NCBI GenBank assembly: GCA_963920705.1
Contig: OY987225.1
Span: 6,455,372 to 6,519,371 of the forward strand
Length of the DNA stretch: 64,000 nucleotides
Direction: 5' to 3'
Source: Odiellus spinosus
Lineage: Eukaryota > Arthropoda > Arachnida > Opiliones > Phalangiidae
Shown here piece by piece: positions 1-9,738 of the stretch. The notes under the pieces were generated by a model, which was given only the letters and a program-made list of their open reading frames with translations, was not told the DNA's origin and did no database searches. Numbering within the stretch: the stretch's first letter is position 1; each line of letters starts with the position of its first letter. Both the position numbers and the translations under genes were made by a program.

Positions 1-235
1 CGATCCATATTTTCAATGGAGGAGTCGTCCTTTTTTATTGGAAAGGAAGTAGCAGGGTTGACCTGGCTATTGGTTTTATTTCCAGAATCCAGATTTTCAA
101 TGGATTTGGGGTTTTTTACTCGATCCATATTTTCAATGGAGGAGTCGTACTTTTTCATCGGACTAGTTGGCTTATAAATGCTATTTTCACCAACACAGGA
201 ACCTGGTTCCTCGATAGGATCAGCAACAACACCGT
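1..235 (-). CDS. partial internal exon, unknown gene, running off the left edge
   Basis: On the minus strand 235 nt stay open in one frame up to the window edge. A good splice acceptor (long pyrimidine tract, then CAG) lies just upstream, its AG at 236-237. The predicted protein is hydrophilic and Ser/Asp/Lys rich and carries a short internal repeat: KYDSSIENMDR and KDDSSIENMDR 40 residues apart, matched by a 120-bp DNA repeat at 1-40 and 121-160. No known domain is recognised. It is probably an internal exon of a host or transposon gene whose remainder lies to the left. Confidence 0.4.
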
Positions 236-1557
236 CTGAAATTTGAAAAAAAAAATAAAATAATAATTAACAGAAAATAAGTCGTACTTTAAATTTCTTT
301 CCTAATTTCTCCGTCACGAGTTTCGCTATAAAAATCCATCCGGCCGCTTAAAACGCGAGACTGCCAAAGCAAATATACTATAACCTTTTACAGTCGGACC
401 TACGTAAATGTAAGCTATCCAAAACTTGAAACTTAACATTCTGGCATAATTAGCGATCATACACGGAACTTGGTCATACATTATGTACATTTATTAAATA
501 ATTAATATATCTGGTTATATGTACAACAGCTAACGAATAATACGAAACTCAGTAGTGGCGGCTATCAAATCCGCCCCCCCCCCATTCCTCACAGTTAGGT
601 TCCGGAAGACAAGTTTAAAACTGATGGTTACAATAGAAGGTTTTTCTTTTTCAATTAAACGAAATTAAATTGAGTATAGCTTACCTTTATTCATCCTATG
701 AGATATAGGCCTAAAAATAATAGTAAAACTTTCTTAAAAGCTTTAAAAGTTGGTAACGCGTACTTTACGCCAGTAACGGAACAAAGCGTCTAGGTTGACG
801 GAGCTCTCGCGCAAATAGGATGTGCGGCGAAGGGATGGAAATAAAACGATTTCACTGGATAAATGTTCAGTTACAAATGTTTGGGGATCTTCTGCACTTG
901 GTGCTTATTAATTCAAAAATTTTGTTGAGAAGTTCAATAACGAAAACTTTTAATATTAATTAAGGAAATTCTCTGTTCTTTTCTATTGTCAAACACGGTC
1001 AGGCCTAGTTCAGTGACGCGTACCGGATAATTTTATGACATTGAAAATACATTAAGAGGTACCCTAACGCTCGCTTCGGTATGTAACCTGAACGTAGATG
1101 AAAAAGGTAAAGAATGAAAAAGATTTCGAAATCAGAACGACAATCAGAAACAGCAAACATGCCACGAGGACGACAAGTTCAGCGGCACGTACCGTATAGA
1201 TACTTTCGCCATAGACAATACGTTAAGAAGAAACCTCTGGGTCGCTTTGGTATGTAGCGCTGACCAAAAAGTTAAACAAGGTAACTATAGTAAAATTTTG
1301 GGAACGGTGGGCTGGAGCACTCTAGGTCGGTTATAATAAAAAGGCGACACATATAATGTGGCGAATTGTGAGGTGGAAACTATGTTTTTAGGCCAGGTTT
1401 CCAAGCCTAAATAGTATGGGGCTAATTTTGACAGAGCCTAAATAAACATGCCCAAAGAAATAAAAAATTAAATGATCTCTTTAATTATAAAAATATGCAC
1501 AGTTTGCTCAAAAATGACTTTTTTTGGCTATTTTTTTTTTGGAAACATGTAACTGTA
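236..1557. other. non-coding stretch with a diverged direct repeat
   Basis: No convincing gene is seen. A C-run lies near 572-583. Two diverged direct copies of about 100 bp are visible near 1013-1110 and 1163-1265; both contain a GTACC start, a TTAAGA core and an ending CG-CTTT/CTTC-GGTATGTA. These look like old repeat copies rather than coding sequence. Confidence 0.3.
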
Positions 1558-1680
1558 ATTGGAGCAAGTTTTGAAATCAACATGCCAAAAAACATATTCT
1601 AGAATTTTTCATCCCGAAAAATTCTTGAATACGTTTTTTGGCAAGGTGATTCCGAGAATTAATTCAAAACTTGCTCCAAT
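1558..1680. repeat. imperfect inverted repeat (MITE-like hairpin)
   Basis: The left arm 1558-1593 begins ATTGGAGCAAGTTTTGAA and its reverse complement ends the right arm at 1680. The inner parts also pair (CCAAAAAAC with GTTTTTTGG). The whole could fold into a 123-nt hairpin. No target duplication was recognised. Confidence 0.5.
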
Positions 1681-2099
1681 TATACATCAAAGTTTCTCCT
1701 TAATTAACATTTTAAGACTAGAACTTTGTATAACAAAAATGTAGAATTTTTTTTCTTTTAAAATTCATAATTTTTGAATGTACTCCAATTGAAGAATTCC
1801 TATATAAAATTAATTAATATGAAGCATATTATTGAATTATTCTATTTTTAGAAAATTTTATTCTTGGAAGCAATGAATCGAGGTAAAAGAATTTAACTTT
1901 AATTTAATCCACGATTAACCACTTAGGTTTATCCATTACAATAGGGGTGGGAAGGTGAATACGGAAAAAAAATTAATTTCTTATAATATTGTACAATTAT
2001 TGTTGTTCTTCCAATTAAAAAATTCTAAAATATAAATTCCAAAAAAAAAAAAAAAAAAAAAACATCTCTTCCTTCGAAATTTCGCTTTCTTTAATGACG

Positions 2100-2243
2100 A
2101 CCTTTGGCAAAATACTTGCAATAACTTGCCTTTCCCAAGGGGTTAACGGCGAAAGCGCCTGTTCAGTTTTTGACACCTTTGTTACCATTGGATATTTAGA
2201 AATCCTTTCTATAAGTCGTCTTTTAATATCCGCATTTGGACAC
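2100..2243 (-). CDS. possible internal exon, unknown protein
   Basis: A minus-strand open segment is preceded by a T-rich acceptor ending TTTTAG and reads a hydrophilic sequence containing CPNADIKRRLIERISKYP. The frame stays open past 2100 into a long A-run (T-run on the plus strand, 2041-2062), where it ceases to look coding. A possible GT donor lies near 2105. No family is recognised, so this is a candidate exon only. Confidence 0.25.
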
Positions 2244-2683
2244 CTAAAATATAATTTAATTTTAGTTGTACTCACTACCACAATTTCAAAGCAATTTATT
2301 TTAACACTTACATTTCGATAAAAAAATATCTAAGACAAATTATTATGTATTAGTAAAATCAAAAGTATAACTATTAAGGGTTAATGAAAAGCATAGGTAC
2401 CATTTACATAATCAGGCTAAGGGACCAAAATAGTTCGGAATTAAATTTATTTACGCGTTGTAAAAAATTATAATCTCTCTTTCAAATTCTAAGCCTAAAT
2501 TTGTTTCATTTATTTTAAAGAGAGGATGTAATTTTTTAAGACTCTTAAACACGAATTAAACAAATTTATTTAGGTCAATTAATATTTTTAAAGGAATGAA
2601 AACATACTTTTCGAGCAGTTTTAGTCACTTTCAAAGGTATTTAGCGTGATTCGATAAATGATGTGTTTCTATGGAACATGTTT

Positions 2684-2881
2684 CTAGTACCTATGCATCA
2701 ACAATAACTTATTTGGGAAAGGTGCAATTTGTTGTCTGAAAAATTGTACTATGGCGGGCTGGCCAGTTGATAAAAACGGTCCAACAATAATTTCGCTAGT
2801 TTTTGATTTTATGATGTCCAAAAGCGTTGAAAAACTTTTTTTCATATCCGTTAGAATTCGGACTTCGTTTGACTTTTGAAA
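2684..2881 (-). CDS. possible terminal exon, unknown protein
   Basis: Minus-strand open segment of about 65 codons with a natural stop at 2684, preceded by an acceptor-like TTGCAG. It reads as ordinary soluble protein (for example DMKKSFSTLLDIIKSK). No domain is recognised and there is no obvious partner exon; it may be a transposon remnant. Confidence 0.22.
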   Translation of the reverse strand, partial: FQKSNEVRILTDMKKSFSTLLDIIKSKTSEIIVGPFLSTGQPAIVQFFRQQIAPFPNKLLLMHRY

Positions 2882-3219
2882 CTGCAACCAATTTAAATAT
2901 TTTATTTGTTTAATAAAACCTAAATATTATTTGTTTTAGGCTTAAATATGAATAATCGGCTTGAGTATGAATATTAGGTTTAAGTATAAATAATTTCAAA
3001 ATTTGTTTGGATTCACACTATTTTTAATTTTATTCCCAAAGGTTAATAAGAAATTCATATTTAATAAAATAAAATAAAAATATTCCCTCGGAATTTTAAA
3101 ATGACCATGTGCCAAGGTTGAAACGCCATCAATTATATGACGTTTATCGTCACGTGGGTTGAGACATAATTTCGTCTGATGTATGGTAAAGAGTTCATGT
3201 TTCTTACTGACAATGCGCT

Positions 3220-3615
3220 TCATGGACTCAACAGTAAGTTTACGTTTAAGTAAGCATTCTCGGTATTGAGCGTGGCGGACATTTTTCTTAATAACTCTGC
3301 GAAAGATTCCCTTCGCAGAGAGGTGTGGCTACTAGCTCGAGATTGTACGTGGGTTCTTATCCATACTAATTGTCCTATTATCAACTTCTGATCTCGGCGG
3401 TGTTCATCATAATGTTTTTTGTTTTTATCATTAGCTCTCGTTATATTAGCTTTTACCGCTACGTATGCCCGACTGAGTTCCTTCGTGAATTCTATCTCTG
3501 GAGGGGGCAACTCTTCTTCATCCTCAAGAGGGGGATCTCTGGGCATTCTAATTTCTCGGCCGAAATTTAAAAAATTGGGGGTGTATCCAGTGCTATCATT
3601 AGGGGTACTGTTCAT
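3220..3615 (-). pseudogene. Ty3/Gypsy-type integrase C-terminal fragment
   Basis: The first 90 residues match the region after the DDE core of retroviral-type integrases: STPNDSTGYTPNFLNFGRE corresponds to the conserved H/N-STG-TPF-L-FGRE block, followed by an acidic linker, KKHYDEHRRDQ and GQLVWIRTH, the start of the C-terminal SH3-like module. The frame then drifts into unrelated sequence. No RT, protease or LTR is seen beside it. The sequence differs from the MBD-tailed Gypsy elsewhere in the window, so this is a separate, older lineage. Confidence 0.7.
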
Positions 3616-3750
3616 AGACGCTATTTAGAGGTTATACGGATTCATATTTGCTCAAGTAGCACTGTGACGCTAATGGAGGGTATAGGCTTAACTTCGAAAA
3701 ATAGTAAAAAGCAATTTCAGAGCAGATTTTTAGTTTTATTTAAAAACAAA

Positions 3751-3963
3751 TTATGCAACACGCTCTAAACATTTTTTAAGTTGGACCAATTGCCCACTAA
3801 TTATCGAAAACAAATTGTAGGCCCTAAAGTCGCTTTTCAGGCCTTTATTTTTTAGATATTCCTCAAAGGTGGAAATAATCGTGAAAGGGCTCACGAAGCA
3901 AGTGTAATATTGATAGACGGCATCGAACTTTTCCGTTTGGTCGTCCTCGAAGAATAGGGACAT
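3751..3963 (-). CDS. small ORF, 70 aa, downstream partner of the virus-like gene at 3985
   Basis: An ATG-initiated 70-codon ORF begins 21 bp after the stop of the upstream minus-strand ORF, a compact spacing typical of virus-like gene blocks. The product is soluble and Phe/Tyr rich at its start (AVYQYYTCFVSPF), with no transmembrane segment or recognised motif. The close spacing is seen; joint function is inference. Confidence 0.35.
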   Translation of the reverse strand: MSLFFEDDQTEKFDAVYQYYTCFVSPFTIISTFEEYLKNKGLKSDFRAYNLFSIISGQLVQLKKCLERVA

Positions 3964-3984
3964 GGTATTTCGGTCGTTGAACGA

Positions 3985-4440
3985 CTAGTCCCTAATTTGA
4001 ATTAAGTACTCGGCGATTGTATGGTACATCTCCTCAAATACTGTCCTATGATTTTTCAGGTGGGCCGTAACACTGGGGCAAACCCGGTGTAACTCGGTAG
4101 CCTCTGCAGACGTCAGTGTGATGTCTTTCTCCGCTACGGAATAGCTGGTTAGTCGCAGGATATCGCTCATGGCCGTTGCTTTCAGAGTGTTCACGCAGTT
4201 CTCGCTAATGGTGACTACGAAAGGTGTCTCCTCGCGACCCAGGGTCCATAAAGCTAAAGGTCCAAGACGGAGGGCCAAGGTCGCCCATTCCGCAGGCGTG
4301 ATACCGAATCCCGACAGAGAATCTTTCGAAATTATTCGAATCTCAATGTCGAAGGTCCCATTGGCAAACCCAAACGTTAAGTAACGCTGTTCGCTAAGTT
4401 GAATCCTATGATTTAGCTTCCTACCTGGGTGAATGACTAG
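3985..4440 (-). pseudogene. accessory protein of the virus-like family with two W/L helices (PC4-like motif), truncated
   Basis: The frame is open from about 4440 to the stop at 3985. It contains RYLTFGFANG, then GFGITPAEWATLALRLG and later ITLTSAEATELHRV. The same layout (YLTFG, then GFSIT...W..L) occurs at 7053-7370 and a related G-F-S-L-K-L-x2-W-x2-L block at 22.7 kb inside the Polinton-like cluster, so the three form one family. The hydrophobic-x-L-x4-W-x2-L block recalls the end of the PC4/p15 ssDNA-binding fold, but that is a weak resemblance. The upstream side is cut where YqaJ sequence begins at about 4425, so the N-terminus is lost. Confidence 0.4.
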
Positions 4441-5741
4441 ACCAATTCAAACTACTTTTATTCCAAGTTTTTCCAAGTTTTTCTTCGTACTTAGCAATGG
4501 CAATAGGTTCGTTTATAATTCCATATTGGGTATTTTCATTACCACGAAATTTGGATAAAACCATTTTGCTAATCTTTTCCGTAGGATCTTTCTGATACGC
4601 GTAAAACTCATAGCACCTGCTTGCAGTTAACCTTTTCCCCCTATTGCGCATCCAAACTTCGTCAGTCTGAGAAATTGTTTTAATTGCAATTTGTAAGGCC
4701 TCATCTCTTGTAACTTTGACGTGGTTTTCGTAGAAGTGTCTCTCATTTTGATTTAGTTCATTCTAGAGGGTCGCTAAATTTTCATTTAACACGTCTAAAT
4801 TTTGGCTGTCAAACATTATATTGAAACGTAGTTTGATATAACTAAAATTATCACAGATAGAACTGTCAGACGTAGCGGATAGATTTGCATCTTTTAAAGG
4901 AGACCTAACAATTGTCTTACGAATTTTTGGCCCAGGTAGAATATGTTTATGAAGCGCCGTTTCATACTTGGATGAGCGAAGAAGCCTTAACAAGATCAAA
5001 TGAAGGAATGTCAAATTTGGATGGTCCAACGCAACAAAGGTCGCTTATAGCAAGGAGGATTAGACAAGGAGAGGAAATGTGGGGCTGCGTTGAGTTAGAG
5101 AGAGAAGAGCCAACCTCCCACTCGGGTGGAAAGGGGGGATAGGAAATTCTCGAGGTAAACTGTTGTCACGTGGTCGCTAGCTAGCGCGTCTCATAAAGGA
5201 TTCGTTTTACCCACGCGACAACATTTTACCACGAAACGTCTCTACCCCCGTTCTCCCAGAGTGGGAGTTTAGGCCGACGCAGTAGGAACCGCGCCGTCCC
5301 CACATTTCTTCTCCTTGTCTAATCCTCCTTGCTTATAGGTTCACCTTGGTGCATTTCGATTGAATTTTTCTTAAATTTTCCCCATTTCTGAGTAACATCC
5401 GTGCATGATTTATCTTCCTTGCATAAAGTGTTACACTTGTTTACGAGTAATAGAACAGAAATACAGTGCTTACAATATCCACCGCTCCCACTTGGACAGG
5501 AACATATTACTCGAAACTCTGTGAATTCCACGTTCAGTTCTAAAATTACATGATGGGGCTCCGCAGAGAAAGCTGAAGACTGAAGTACAAGAGCTTCTAT
5601 TTTGTAACCTTTAAGTTTATCAGATTTTCCAGTTACGCTGCATGAAATTATATGATTACTCCTTAGTTTTTCTTCTCCTTGTTGTAAACAATTCACTCTG
5701 GTTCCTACGTACTCAATAATCTTTGTACAAGTACCTCCCAC
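4421..5741 (-). pseudogene. SWIM zinc-finger plus YqaJ nuclease gene, broken
   Basis: The minus-strand reading starts with a SWIM finger at about 5520-5450: CSCPSGSGGYCKHC fits CxC-xn-CxH/C spacing, followed by a conserved leucine stretch and a T-Q-K-W. It continues beyond an inserted MITE (5051-5331) through about 85 residues to an in-frame TAG at about 4761, then resumes as the N-terminal part of a YqaJ/lambda-exonuclease-like domain (RGKRLTASRCYEF, later NTQYGIINEPIAIAKYE, matching R-x-RLTAS and YG-x2-NE). It is truncated at about 4425. SWIM-YqaJ fusions are common in invertebrate genomes, probably transposon- or virus-derived. The lesions are a MITE insertion, a stop codon and a missing C-terminus. 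Confidence 0.65.
5051..5331. mobile_element. MITE, 281 bp, inside the SWIM-YqaJ gene
   Basis: Terminal inverted repeats begin CAAGGAGGATTAGACAAGGA and extend about 35 bp with few mismatches. A 7-bp direct repeat CTTATAG flanks it exactly (5044-5050 and 5332-5338). The interior is GC-rich and has no ORF. Insertion occurred inside the coding frame of the SWIM-YqaJ gene. The 7-bp duplication does not decide the superfamily. Confidence 0.8.
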
Positions 5742-5744
5742 CCT

Positions 5745-6043
5745 CCATCACCAGGACCAACAGGCACGTCACCGCCCGCATCCACGGGCTGTCGTTCGAA
5801 GGGGGTGACGTGCCCTGTGACCAGATCGAGGCGCTTTTGGAGCGCGCCACCCGCACCTCCCAATCCCTCTGGACCACCGGGCCCGTGGGGGACCTAAACG
5901 ACGTGCTTTGCCCGCGACCGACCGTCGTTGACGTTACCCTTCGGTGCGGACGCCCCCACGGGTCCACCACAGCCACCCGGCCCTGCGCGACGGAGCGCGC
6001 TTGGGCTAACGCAAAGTTTTTGGCTGAATACCCGCATTTTTAG
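5745..6043 (+). pseudogene. fragment of an exonuclease-like (RNase H-fold?) protein family
   Basis: A GC-rich open segment ends in a natural stop at 6041-6043. It contains ARIHGLSFEGGDVPCDQIEA and ends PCATERAWANAKFLAEY. The same pattern (LIGLDCDAG-LPY and KCARETARMHADWVLENY) is in the ORF at 9739-10270, so both are copies of one family. I recall related small proteins from invertebrate genomes with an H-G-L-x-W-x-x-G block and a terminal CA..A..A.WL helix, sometimes regarded as exonuclease-like; that assignment is from memory and tentative. The N-terminal half is missing. Confidence 0.45.
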
Positions 6044-6276
6044 TTTTTTTAATTATTATTGTATTATATGTTTTTTTACCATTAAAATGTTTGAAACTAC
6101 TTCATGCTCCCTTTTATTATATCGTAAGCCGATCCTAAATGATATAAGCCTACCAGTCGTCACTTTTTTACGTTTTGAAATTACTTCATCACCCCTTTAT
6201 TTACTAGAAAAATACTTTAAATACTTTAAATACTATAAGCCTATCATTCGTTTGATTCATTCAGACGTCGTTAGCC
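6044..6276. other. AT-rich spacer
   Basis: No gene is seen. Two diverged copies of a block resembling TTTGAAACTACTTCAT lie at about 6090 and 6175, and TACTTTAAA is repeated near 6211-6230. It could hold the promoter of the BIR gene that follows. Confidence 0.25.
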
Positions 6277-6704
6277 ATGGAAGACACCCGTCTCAGATAT
6301 GGCTCGTTCTTTGACTATCCCACATACGCGTGTCGCAGTTGTTAATGGCTAAAGCTGGGTTTTTCTATCTTAACAAAGGGGGTGATACTGTCTAGTGCTT
6401 CGCGTGCCATGGTAGGCTTCAAAATTGGAAGACCACCGACGACCCTTTATTTGAGCACAAAGAAAAATTTCCTCACTGCGCATTTATTCGCAGCATCACC
6501 CTGGACGGTGAAGGTAGAGCGGATGACGAGACGGGTAAATATCAGAAGCCCGTCTGTATAATTGATGGACGGGCCGAAAACCACGAGAGCTACCACTTGA
6601 AACCTCCCGTCGTCAAAGAGAAGTCGATACCGGACAATCCCCCTTTTATCACGGTCCGCGCTTCCAGGAGGGAAGTAGAAAACTCGTATTGGCCTATCAC
6701 GTAA
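6277..6704 (+). pseudogene. single-BIR protein (inhibitor-of-apoptosis-like), broken
   Basis: An ATG at 6277 opens the first BIR helix (RLRYGSFFDYP, matching R-L-x-SF-x2-WP). After a frame change near 6340 the zinc core follows: AKAGFFYLNKGGDTV, a TAG at 6393-6395, CFACHGRLQNWKTTDDP, then EHKEKFPHCAF. This contains the CxxC, H and C zinc ligands of a BIR domain. The frame closes with TAA at 6702-6704 after a roughly 80-residue tail without a RING finger. BIR proteins bind caspases or IAP-binding-motif proteins, and single-BIR forms occur in DNA viruses. The next ORF starts 15 bp downstream. Two lesions make it a probable pseudogene. Confidence 0.75.
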
Positions 6705-6719
6705 AGAAAATAATAAATA

Positions 6720-6950
6720 ATGGGCAAGGTTCGTTTTGACGATTTTGTAACGACTTATTACGTAAGTTCCGAAGACCGGACAAATTACGATATACGCGAT
6801 GCCATGAGATTTCGGTACCGGATTAAAAAAACTGAGGTATTGTTACAACCTGTATTAAACTCTATGATATTTTGGTATCGTACGACACAAATGGAACTGT
6901 TGCTAACCCCCTCCTCTCTAACAGACTTGCTAAAACTCGCCCCAACATGA
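6720..6950 (+). CDS. hypothetical protein, 76 aa, virus-like block
   Basis: ATG-initiated ORF that starts 15 bp after the BIR gene and is followed by another ORF on the same strand. The product is basic, with IRDAMRFRYRIKK in the middle. There is no recognised domain. Tight packing of three same-strand genes is unlike the spliced host genes nearby and suggests a fragment of a compact viral genome. Confidence 0.35.
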   Translation: MGKVRFDDFVTTYYVSSEDRTNYDIRDAMRFRYRIKKTEVLLQPVLNSMIFWYRTTQMELLLTPSSLTDLLKLAPT

Positions 6951-7052
6951 AATCAGGGGGGTAAATTCCCACCCCCACTACTAAGACCCTCGGTACGAAA
7001 AATCTTCAAATCATTGCCCTTCTACGATCAAAACAGCTAACACGGTCAAAAT

Positions 7053-7370
7053 ATGCTCTCGAATCGAAGCCAAAAACGTGGAATTTCCGACGGTTCATCG
7101 TCGAGCGGAACCCGGGAGCGAGGAATTATCGACGGACCACCGCGCCGTCAAAAATATCGCAAAATTGAATCGCCTAAAAAACGTAACTCGAGATTCCCTC
7201 TCGGTAAAAACTTGTACTTAACTTTCGGCCTGATAAACTACGATCGGTTCGAATTATTTATTCGCCGAGTCGACTCACTGGTCGGATTCTCCATTACTCT
7301 TAACGCCTGGGAAAAGCTGATGGAAAATTACGGGATCCTTCTCAAGGTGACTAAAACTACAGACGGCTGA
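7053..7370 (+). CDS. accessory protein of the virus-like family (PC4-like motif), 105 aa
   Basis: ORF from ATG 7053 to stop 7370. A basic, Arg/Lys/Ser-rich N-terminus (about 55 residues) precedes LYLTFGLINYDRFELFIRR and GFSITLNAWEKLMENYGILL. This is the same order as in the minus-strand fragment at 3985-4440 (YLTFG.., GFGIT..EW..L). A basic tail followed by a beta-rich and helical segment ending in W-x2-L resembles the shape of PC4-type single-strand DNA-binding cofactors, but I offer that only as a hypothesis. Confidence 0.4.
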   Translation: MLSNRSQKRGISDGSSSSGTRERGIIDGPPRRQKYRKIESPKKRNSRFPLGKNLYLTFGLINYDRFELFIRRVDSLVGFSITLNAWEKLMENYGILLKVTKTTDG

Positions 7371-7551
7371 ACAATAAGAGAAAGGAAAAAAAAACACTCC
7401 CCCAAAACTTCCAAGGGAAACAAAAAGTATAAGGGAAAAAAAATTCGCGAAGAAAGAGACAAGGAAATACAAAAAGTCCAAACCCAAAAATCAATAGGGA
7501 GACTATTGCACCCAATACGAGAAAAACATTGTCCACCAAAATAAAGTCTCA
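7371..7551. other. A-rich spacer
   Basis: The plus strand is very A-rich (AAAGGAAAAAAAAACAC and similar). Minus-strand open frames here are low-complexity Phe/Leu strings and are not credible genes. Confidence 0.3.
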
Positions 7552-8187
7552 TTAAACACTCACAACTCTATAAGTATTGTCGCGAATCTGGTGTCCCAAT
7601 TGGGAAACCGACTCACCCCTAATATGTGCCATGTAATGCAAGAGGGGGTAAATAACCCCAGGGTGGGAAACTTCTGGGACATCCTCCGTAAAAGATAACC
7701 CTCTTGGTTTTATCATGGGTGCATTGGACTCAACCAAAAGACGATTCCCTGGAATATGTTTCAATGCTTCCTGGGTCAACTGTGAACTAGAGCGCACAAC
7801 TAGGGGACTCATCACAAAGTGAACGCGAGAAAAGGCCGACAAATATTGAGACACTTGGAGCCGGTTGCCCTAATATTTGGGTGATTAGGGGCAAGTTCTT
7901 GATGTAGAATTGAAAATATATCCGTGAATGCCAAACGACAGCGGACGAAGACAGGTTGCCCGTATTCTTTTGCAATTCCGAGTTGTTTTCGAAACGCAAA
8001 TTGTTGTTGGGGTCTAGAGCAATTGAGCAAGATTTCTTCCGTGTAATCCAACCCAATGTTACCGATACCACGAACTCTGGCGTATCCCAAACATTTTGTG
8101 ACAAGGTCACCCATCGCATCTTCACAATATTGACGAGCAAATGCCGGGGGTACTGCAACCACCATAAAAATGCCAGGCATTTTGCCA
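7552..8187 (-). pseudogene. TatD-family DNase-like protein, C-terminal two thirds, frameshifted
   Basis: Minus-strand reading from about 8187: an FARQY-type segment, then VRGIGNIGLDYTEE, matching the conserved (A/G)-I-G-E-(I/C)-GLDY of TatD metal-dependent deoxyribonucleases, then QQQFAFRKQLGIAKEYGQPV (QEEVFRRQLELA..PV in the family). After a frame change near 7865 it resumes with FVMSPLVVRSSSQ and LLVESNAP (LLLETDAP) and ends with natural stop at 7552. The first catalytic H-x-H part is absent and IGEI reads IGNI, so one metal-site acidic residue is replaced. It lies directly downstream of MULE-like sequence on the same strand. Confidence 0.7.
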
Positions 8188-8760
8188 TAATGTCATTCCC
8201 CTGTTTATGTATCGCTTAATCTGCATGTGTAAATTTTCCACCCTGTTATTGGTATTATTCTGAAGATTTGGCAACTCTTTCCTGTATAATAAGACCCATT
8301 TCTCTTTGCAACTATCGCAATTATCTAGAAAATATTGATAAAAGTGGGCGGGGGCGCATTTTCTTAAATGATCTTTGTAGAGATTATATTTTTCGAGGTC
8401 AAAAGAATAAACTAAACTAACTAAACAATGCATAATCTCTCCCCTAATTTCGATTCCGACTGATGATAATTTATTCGCATTACGTTTGAAACACTTCATG
8501 ACATGCCAAACGCAAATTAGTACTCGAGGAAAGGGGGAATTTTCCTCGATTATTTTAATCTCTACAAAATCCTGAACCATCAATTTTAAATTTGCTCCTC
8601 GCTATTGTAATTTTTCTATAAAAGATGTTAATGCGTCTTTGAATTCTGAGAACGAATCAAAACTATTACCCTGCCTAATTATATCGCTTTCCTTAAGCGG
8701 CCCACCACCCCGTATCCATAAATTTAAAATTACCTAGGCCCCTAAGTGGATAACGCTTGA
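8122..8760 (-). pseudogene. MULE-type transposase remnant
   Basis: The ORF 8122-8583 reads RVLICVWHVMKCFKRNANKL, a segment with the C-x2-H(V)-K layout that follows the second catalytic Asp in MULE/ZSWIM-like transposases, and later CKEKWVLLYRKELPNLQNN with NTNNRVENLHMQIKRYI, the conserved (N)T-T-N-N-R-x-E-x2-(H/N)-x2-(I/L)-K block. Further upstream (about 8690-8600) the same strand reads NSFDSFSEFKDAL, resembling the N-terminal domain seen in such proteins, before a TAG. The catalytic core is deleted. The 3' end runs straight into TatD-like sequence. Confidence 0.6.
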
Positions 8761-9738
8761 AAGACTTTCGTTTATTTCTATGTTTAACTGTATTAACCAA
8801 AGGGAAAAATAAGACTCTAAGGGCAAACATAGCATCTGCACCTCAGAAAATGAGGATTTTACTTCCTTTAAACCGAGTTCGGACTTCTAATGTTAGTTAG
8901 CTGGAATAGTTAATTTTCTAGTTCACGCTTTGGAACTAGTTATAACTGGAATTAAATGATAAGTTGATCAAAAAAAAAATCTTAGACTATATAAGGATCG
9001 AAAAAACGTTTTAACTAGTATCTCGCTTTTAACCCGGGTCATCCGCTGCTGTCTTCTAAAAACTTCGACTTCATCTTAACTTAATCTTAAAAATCTAAAA
9101 AAATTTCTAAGTTTAAAACTAAAAATCTACGACTTCTAAATTCTCAAGTTTTAAACCGACTTTCAACTTTTTTAAAAAAACTTCAAACTTAAATTCTACG
9201 ATGAATGCCGCTACGCAAACTTGTAAGTACTTTTTTATTTTTTAAATATTAGAATATTTAGTTTTAGTTTGTACATTATCTTTTTCTAAATTAGTAATAT
9301 ATATACATTAAAATATCATTAAACAGTTTTTAAATATAATACAACGTATACAGTTTACAAATTATATAACATTAAACTTAGTTTTAGAGGTAAAATTATA
9401 GAACAGTTGAATTTTTAGACAATAGAAAAAGAAAGGTTAAAGGAGGTTGCTAGCTCAGTTTCGGGAGATGGATTTAGAACATTGATATATTATAGTTTTT
9501 TAAGGTAGAGGTACTTCTCGAAGGAGTTTAAGGGAAATAGGCAGTTCATTTTCGGATACGGGAAAAAAACATGAACGTGATTAGAACCCTCATGATTAAA
9601 AGCCAATAGTACCCACGAAGGTTAGCGTCGTGTTCGGCTTCGTAGAGATGGAAATCTCCGCAGCCTAAACAGCTGATATACTCTTCTTCTTCGTCTAGTC
9701 TAAAAAGGAATTGATATATATATATATATTATAGATCA
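8761..9738. other. AT-rich non-coding region
   Basis: About 1 kb without a supportable gene. There are many AAACTTC and CTAAATT words, and an (AT)n microsatellite at 9713-9731 immediately before a splice-acceptor-like TATAG. Confidence 0.35.

Noticed and set aside
7275..7552. Three overlapping minus-strand Phe/Leu-rich ORFs
   Set aside because: They are low-complexity readings of an A-rich spacer with no support.
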